Of a DNA stretch of 44,713 nucleotides, positions 38,972-44,713 are shown one piece after another. Source of the stretch: Coprinus comatus (taxonomy: Eukaryota; Basidiomycota; Agaricomycetes; Agaricales; Agaricaceae); assembly GCA_034638255.1 (NCBI GenBank), contig JAWPGT010000134.1, positions 1 to 44,713 of the forward strand. Reading direction: 5' to 3'. Position 1 is the first letter of the stretch. Every line of letters starts with the position of its first letter. Under the pieces are notes generated by a model that did not search any database, was not told where the DNA came from, and saw only the letters and a list, made by a program, of their open reading frames with translations. The position numbers were made by a program, and so were the translations under genes.

Positions 38972-39809
38972 TCCATGTAGAACCCTTCCTCAAAATCGTA
39001 GAAAACCTTGCCTCGAAGCGTCTCATTGGTAAAGAACAATCATTGGATAACGTTGTACTCTATACCAAACATGTCGTACAACGCTCATGGGGGCTATCCT
39101 TCATGCTCCCTATCATTGAAACAACCTTCAACACAATCCTCTCCACTGTAGAAGAATATATTCCACATTCATCCTCAAGATATTTGGTCCTGCACCCAAC
39201 CCGCCTGACCATTCCAAAAACTCTACCTGGCCCTGGCCTGGATAAAGACGTGCAGCGTGTATGGTCATCAATAGACCACTTTAACAAGAGATTGAATGAG
39301 GTATGGGGCATACGTGAGGATGTTGCGACTCATGGTTCCGGATCAGGCAAAATAGGGGCGCATATACGGACCTTGGGTATGTCGCAAGTCTTATCCCTTC
39401 CAGTAATGCATCTAATTGTTTACCAGAAATCAAAAAATTACACGACAGAACAGTTGGTTCAGGAATACTCTCCATGGAAGATCCACCCATAGTCGCCACA
39501 CCAAAATTCATTGTCCCCTCGTCAGACGGTGACTCCATTGAATCCAATAAAACTTATTCAGGATCAGTCGTTACACCAGATGCTGATTCGGAAATCACAC
39601 TTTCCCCTACTCTACTTTCGTCTCAAGAATTCGAACACTCATCCAACAGTTGCCTAATACCCATTGATCCCCGTGTCGAAGATGAAATTCCATTATCTCA
39701 ACTACCATTTCAACATTCCAAGGACAAAGGGATTAGTAGCAGATTCAGTCAGCTCTCTCCATTTCCTCTCGACGTATCATTTACCAACCAAGATTCTTAC
39801 TCGACCTGA

Positions 39810-40153
39810 TGGTGTTGGGATTATAAACCAATCCCCACTATTACATCTGTAACATCCCAAGATCCACAATCTGCTTTATCGACTTCGTCTCCTTTCTGAA
39901 GATCTAATTACATTAGTGTATCATGTCATGTAAATTTGTGGTTGATTCTCTATCACTTAGTCGTTCTACAGTGCTCTCCATAGGCCATTCAACTAAGTCT
40001 CTCAGCCACTCTCTCTCAGCTTCCAAGTGTGCTTCATTTCAGATTTCCCCAGACTGCGAAGATGTATCAATTGAGAGCTTAACCTGGCTTAACATTTCAA
40101 ATTGAATTTTGGGGTACTTTTTCTTCAACTGCACATGTGCTTACAGGTGCTTA
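39810..40153. other. 3' flank of DUF6535 copy C
   Basis: Sequence after the stop of copy C. A short open frame (39,923-40,105) is Ser-rich (SLSLSRSTVLSIGHSTKSLS) and could be a decayed piece of the gene tail. Nothing else is seen. Confidence 0.35.
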
Positions 40154-40432
40154 CACTGGGTGTCATTTACCCTTTTTCGTGGGATAAAAGGGTAAAGATA
40201 TGTCAAAGATATTAATAATATCTATAACCATGTCCCATGCCTTATATGGTAAAAATATATTTTAAAGATATTGGAGAAAATAAACATAACCTACGTTTTT
40301 TCGGGTTTTTTTTAATAATATTTAAAAAATCTTTTATTATATAAGGCATGGGACATGGTTATAGATATTATTAATATCTTTGACATATCTTTACCCTTTT
40401 ATCCCACGAAAAAGGGTAAACGACACCCAGTG
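40154..40432. mobile_element. 279-bp hairpin MITE with TTA target duplication
   Basis: The element is almost entirely an inverted repeat. The left arm starts CACTGGGTGTC and continues through TTTACCCTTTTTCGTGGG and ACCATGTCCCATGCC, about 95 bp, and the right arm repeats it in reverse complement with very few mismatches. TTA lies on both sides (40,151-40,153 and 40,433-40,435). A TTA/TAA duplication is typical of PIF/Harbinger-type transposases. It has no coding capacity. Near-perfect arms suggest a young element. Confidence 0.85.
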
Positions 40433-40435
40433 TTA

Positions 40436-43400
40436 CAGTACGTATTATTAAACTAACAGGTCGCATAAGTATGTCAAAAAATGGGGAGGTATACACTGAC
40501 TAACCGCACTTCAACCTCTAAGACCCACACTTGCCCGTGGATCCCAGGTCTGTCATGGTCGTGTCATGGCTGTGTCATGGTGCTTGAAATTTGAATTTGA
40601 ATTCACATGATTGTGCCTCTCGGCACATCAAATCTTTGTGATTCTGAACGTACGCTTACATATGCATATGTCGAACTTACATCTGTAGTCTTATGTGTTC
40701 AACCACAACTACAGTAACCACACGGAAAAATGATAACCTTAGTTCTGGCGTATCCGATGCTCGACTTTGAACACTCAACTTTTTCTCTCTAGGGTCAAGT
40801 ATATACTAATATTATCACTTATGTATACGTATGTACATAGTATAGTTACGACTACTAGCATAATCTCAGGACCATCATCTAACAGAACTTAATATAAGTC
40901 TTATCATGATAAAATTTGTGTCCGATTGTGCCGGAGGAAAGTTTTTAATTTTTAATTTCATTACATACGTGGAGAAATCATAGACTCAAATGGTCGAGGC
41001 CTGTTTGTCCAACGTATACTTTGATGCTATATATTACTACAATTTAAACTTTAATCCAGACCGTGGCTGGTTTTCAATAAGAATCTGCATAGAATCGTCC
41101 GACATCAATAACCATGAAGTAAAAGTTGCCTTGAACACTTAAGCTTCGAGGGCCTTCGTTCAAAGGTTACTGTAATATTTCTTAATGAGTAATTCTGCGA
41201 ATAAAATATCAACTTTGACCGGTGGGTCACTATCCCCGCAAGCCCTTAGCTTGGAAGAAAGATGCTTTTGGGTGAAGCCTGTTTTGAATTCTTTCTTAGA
41301 CTGGATGTTGGTTTAGTTCAATCAAACTCTTTATGCCCTAATGTGATGTTGTATACTCTAATCTACTTTTTATCAACACACTGGTATCTCATGATACCGA
41401 TGCGTCCGGGTTACCTCTAAGCCCCGCATTAAACATTGTGGATGTGGCGTCAAGATCCTAAGAAGTACGACAAGATAACATAACAGTCATATTGAACATC
41501 ACTTGTGATTGATTATAATCATTTAAACGTATATAGGATATCATATCCTATACTAACTGTATGATGTCGCTTTTTAACGGACGTTCCGTATGTAAGTTCG
41601 AAACTATTCAGCGCCCAACACGGGAGTTTAGAAGTAACTACTAGATTGATGCTGATGTTGATATGACCCGGTTAGCTCTTGTATGAAGTATTAGAATTGA
41701 AATGGATAAGATAAGCCTTAATCATAAAGAACGAGACTTACTCCAGCTCGCTCCTCGTACATATGTTAGTAGAGCAAAATCGGTTTTGAGGGTTCGTTTC
41801 GGATCTATTAGTGCCTAGATGTTGCTAGGGTTACTATATATTTCACGGCTCGCTTGATGTACTGATGTATTTTACAAGTGCCAACTTGAAAGGATGAAGC
41901 GTCGATCATGTGAATAAACTGATTGGGTTTCCCGGGTGCGGTACTAACTGGGGCTACTTACAGTAAGTACGTTCAGTACCAGACAGCTACCGTGTAGTGT
42001 AGATTGTGCATTATGATACCCTAAATTGATCATGTTTAAGATTAGAAGTCCGGTAAGTTTATGTCCAACGTCTAATAGTGATACTCAGTTCACACGCAAG
42101 TTCAAGAGGTATGATGGGTATAGTGAATTGCTATAATAATGTCTAGTTGTATAATGTATACTGTATAGCATACATGCAATATTGGGGGCCCTACATTGTC
42201 GTCTTATCTATTAATGCGAATCAGTGACCCATAAGTACTTATATTCATCCACAACAAAACTTATCTTATCGTTGCTGTTTCAACTTGTTATACTTAGAGG
42301 AGCTTATACGACACAGTCAAGTAAGTTGTATGTATGGGAATTCAGGGAGAAATCCGAAGCTCGCGGTTATATCGGATCTTGACGATTTGCTGAAAGCTGA
42401 AATTTCGGTTTCGGTCAACAAAGTGGAGTGTGTCCAGACTCAAGACTTCTTTGAAGAGTACTAATGAACATGAATGACAGGTGACCGAGTTACCCATTTT
42501 ATTATCATTTTCGGAACGTTTTTGATTATGAAAGAGACAGTGCACATTGCAAATACTAAGTCTCCGAGGACGTTTGGGTCGGAGAGTTCTTTTTTTAATT
42601 GAGTTCCTTCAAACGTTCAAAGGGACGATCTCCTCTGGTCCGTTGAGCGGACTCGGGTGATACAAATATAAGTAGTTTCTTTTTTTTAAAGTTTTGACAG
42701 ACATGCCCGAAGATGATGGGAATCATGAAGGGATCATGAGAATATCCCGAACTGAAAGCAAAAACGAGGAGATTCACATAAAAAAAGAGAACATCGTTCA
42801 ACGTTCCTCGGGAATAAGTTATCGGACACTTCTTTGTTGAAAGCAAAAATTCATTCAAGTTAAAGCGAGATCCCTTCTTTTCATTAAAAAGAGATGGATG
42901 TTATCGTTAATTAAGATGACAAGTGATGATTTCGAGGTGTTGATTACTTGATGATTACTGTGCCACTCCGTTTGAGCCACTCCTATCACTGACTGATAGA
43001 TGATACGTGGCAGATAACTAAGAGATAGCCAAACTATCGGGAGTGATACGTAAGAGAATCATCAAAGAGATGGGGAAAATGTCGTTGGTTGGTTACGTAT
43101 TCACACCTATTGGCAAGCGAAATTTGCTGCTTGATTTCTTCTCATGCCCGAGAGCGCCGCTAACTATCTTATCGACGCATCGGAGGTTGAATGGACTTTG
43201 AGAATATACTTAAATTGTGGAAAATTATCTGTGTTCGCAGGTTAGCGGTGATTGAAACGACGCTTAGAGTGCTAGGTTGATGAAAAAGGCAAGCTGGACA
43301 GGGTCCATGAGAACTTTTTTTGTATTGAATTTTGGGGGTTTATATTGACGGTTGTTTCGGGATCGGAGAGAGTTGCTAGCTTAGATAAGATTGTATGTAG

Positions 43401-43900
43401 CCTCGCTCAAAAGGCGTGACAGATTGGGTAGACTGGTGGCCCATTGCGTAAAAAGACAGAAACGAGGTAATGGTCCGTTCGCTTGAAAATTTCCTAGTAC
43501 GGGTCGATGGATGCGTGGGACCGAACAGTAGTGAGGGTAGTTGCGAACCTGAGGTACTGATGATGTGGGAAAGATGAAGTGGACGGGAACATGAGATATG
43601 AAAGCAGCATTTGATAGACATTAGATGCGTGATAGGTCGGTAATAAAGAGACAAGAGATTAGACAAGAGGAGAGGACATCGGAGATTGGATGGTTGGAGG
43701 ATCCGGAGTGGACTGGGGACGGGCGACAGTGATGGACGTTGATCGGATCAGCTTCTGACCGTTTTATCAAGTTGTGTTTTCTACAGCAGACTGGACACAA
43801 ATCAGGGCACTTTGACGGTCAGGTTCGGTGCTCAGCTGGCCGTTACGGGGGTGCAAAATTCAGCCTAGAACGCCGGTTGACAGTCAATTGTGTTGCCTCG
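40436..43900. other. Long intergenic stretch, no supportable gene
   Basis: About 3.5 kb with only short open frames on both strands and no recognisable protein motif, RNA gene or transposon ends. It may be relic DNA, but I see no proof. Confidence 0.45.
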
Positions 43901-43979
43901 AGGAGGAAAAGTGGATAGAGATGAAACTCCGAGGGGCGGAGCTTGAAATATTATCTGTTAGAAACCGAATAAATATGAT

Positions 43980-44260
43980 TGGCTGCTGTTTGTTATCAGA
44001 CGTTTATCTTCCCCCTTCGTCGCATTCCCAGCCCCTACCCCGCTTTCTTCTCCTCCACCACCACCACCGTGCTTCGTCGACACACTTTGTCCTCGACACT
44101 GCGTCCCTCAGCGACTACTCTGCTTTCATCTGTGCGCATATACCCCCTTGCCTCGTTCTACTCACTCACTCCTCCAGCAGCCACTGACTAATCGTGCCTC
44201 AAGGCCCTCGCTGTGCTTCATACTGATATCATATAACACCGTGTACTCGTCCCCAATACC
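43980..44260 (+). promoter_or_regulatory. Pyrimidine-rich leader or promoter of the GATA gene
   Basis: C- and T-rich DNA (CCACCACCACCACC near 44,057, many TCCTC and CTTC words) leads to the ATG at 44,261. This is typical of basidiomycete promoters and leaders. No clear TATA box was found. Confidence 0.4.
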
Positions 44261-44713
44261 ATGTCGCCAGTTGTACTTGAAACTCCCGTCATAAACATGC
44301 ATAATAATGCCTCGTTGGGTCCAATGACACGCATGCAGCAACTCCAATCTGCTCAAGAGCAGGCCACCTCGCCTGCCGAGACGCGTCAAGGTAAGCTTTC
44401 CTTCATCTCGATATCTTAATCTCAATCTCATTTCATCGAAACTCAGACGACGCAGCCAGCATCTCCGCCTCAAACGTCCTGACCCCTGGCCGTGTCCCCT
44501 GCTACAACTGTGGCACGTTCAACACCCCTTTGTGGAGGCGAGATGCAGACGGCAAACCAGTCTGCAATGCCTGTGGTAAGTACCTGCTCACTTTTGTTTC
44601 ATCTATCCCGGGCACTCGTCTTGAGACGCTTAATCAAATCTCACCACGTCATACACGTGTCAAATGACCTTACCCATTACACGTTGTCCGAGGGTGTTCT
44701 CTCGATAATTCTG
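44261..44713 (+). CDS. GATA-type zinc-finger transcription factor, 5' part
   Basis: Exon 1 is 44,261-44,390 ([20 protein letters not shown]), then an intron at 44,391-44,446 (GTAAGC to ACTCAG, 56 bp). Exon 2 is 44,447-44,575 and a second intron begins GTAAGT at 44,576 and runs past the window end. Exon 2 encodes a GATA finger, C-X2-C-X17-C-X2-C, with [14 protein letters not shown] and PVCNACG, the fungal 17-residue loop class. The finger is only about 60 residues from the N terminus. Such proteins bind GATA sites and regulate nitrogen, iron, light or developmental genes in fungi, and which of these applies cannot be told. The basic tail that should follow the finger lies beyond the window. 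Frame and splice sites are clean and the gene appears functional. Confidence 0.88.

Larger units (their letters stand above)
34180..39809 (+). pseudogene. DUF6535-family gene copy C, frame intact but split by two LTR insertions
   Basis: Coding pieces: an exon ending FEGIDQ at 34,212; 34,272-34,397; 34,447-34,497; 34,935-35,104; 37,584-38,512; 38,562-38,918; 38,972-39,376; 39,427-39,809. Introns are 34,213-34,271, 34,398-34,446, 38,513-38,561, 38,919-38,971 and 39,377-39,426. From 34,272 the pieces sum to 2,421 nt, exactly 807 codons, without a frameshift or internal stop. Hallmarks are NLEVIDEAANAKRWDSLNKK, SLFSAVVTTFTIEAAK, VQGDPAGLTVLLLQ and CPYRSPQSWLFH, with membrane segments around ISLALSLVSVVGGIV, SIFLNILPLLLLIALGLFF and ITFLFGLSGVFIVCTTVL. 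The interruptions are a solo LTR and a 2.47-kb LTR element. The gene cannot give a normal product now, though its frame suggests it was functional until recently. Confidence 0.85.

Noticed and set aside
42595..42858. Minus-strand open frame with hydrophobic stretch as a membrane protein gene
   Set aside because: No homology that I recognise, no splice or promoter context, and it lies in a region where other frames are equally long by chance.
43376..43666. Minus-strand open frame of 96 codons
   Set aside because: Low-complexity His/Ser composition, no motif, no support from neighbours.
1..44713. CRISPR array or bacterial operon
   Set aside because: No regularly spaced repeats, and all recognisable genes have spliceosomal introns and fungal families.

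Overview
The window reads as accessory, repeat-rich DNA from a basidiomycete fungus, most likely an agaricomycete. The evidence is the very short introns (about 49-80 bp), a DUF6535 membrane-protein family that is known mainly from Agaricomycetes, a chromoviral Ty3/gypsy retrotransposon, a GATA-factor gene with intron structure, and pyrimidine-rich promoter tracts. No bacterial-type operons and no RNA genes were seen.

Layout. Positions 1-21,400 are an old segmental duplication. Its unit is: a DUF6535 gene on the + strand, a convergent multi-exon gene on the - strand, a promoter-like repeat of about 0.6 kb, and a + strand gene with a six-cysteine Zn2Cys6-like motif. Copies are partial and decayed. 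DUF6535 copies are A (1-908, cut by the window edge) and B (about 14,835-17,735). Minus-gene copies lie at 1,330-2,560, 7,715-8,400 and 18,130-19,345. Zinc-protein copies ZF1-ZF4 lie near 3.9, 5.7, 9.7 and 20.3 kb. A further copy of the promoter-like repeat stands just upstream of an unrelated small three-exon gene at 22,694-23,497.

A complete young Ty3/gypsy element occupies 23,537-33,018. Its 258-bp LTRs look identical by eye and a perfect AAAAC target duplication flanks it. It sits 39 bp after the stop codon of the 22,694 gene. Gag-protease and polymerase share one frame, separated by a single UAG. Pol carries RT, RNase H, integrase, a GPY/F module and a chromodomain-like segment, then an unexplained extension of about 370 residues with different base use.

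At 34.2-39.8 kb lies a third DUF6535 copy (C). Its frame is intact once introns are removed, except for two TE insertions: a 432-bp solo LTR (duplication CCAAG) and a 2.47-kb LTR element (duplication CTTGC). The 5' LTR of that second element is itself broken by a 1.3-kb element with inverted ends. A 279-bp hairpin MITE with TTA duplications lies at 40.15 kb and a 740-bp inverted-repeat element at 13.2-13.9 kb.

From 40.4 to 43.9 kb I see no supportable gene. The window ends inside a GATA zinc-finger gene that starts at 44,261. The region is best seen as a graveyard and nursery of transposons and expanding fungus-specific gene families beside an ordinary regulatory gene.
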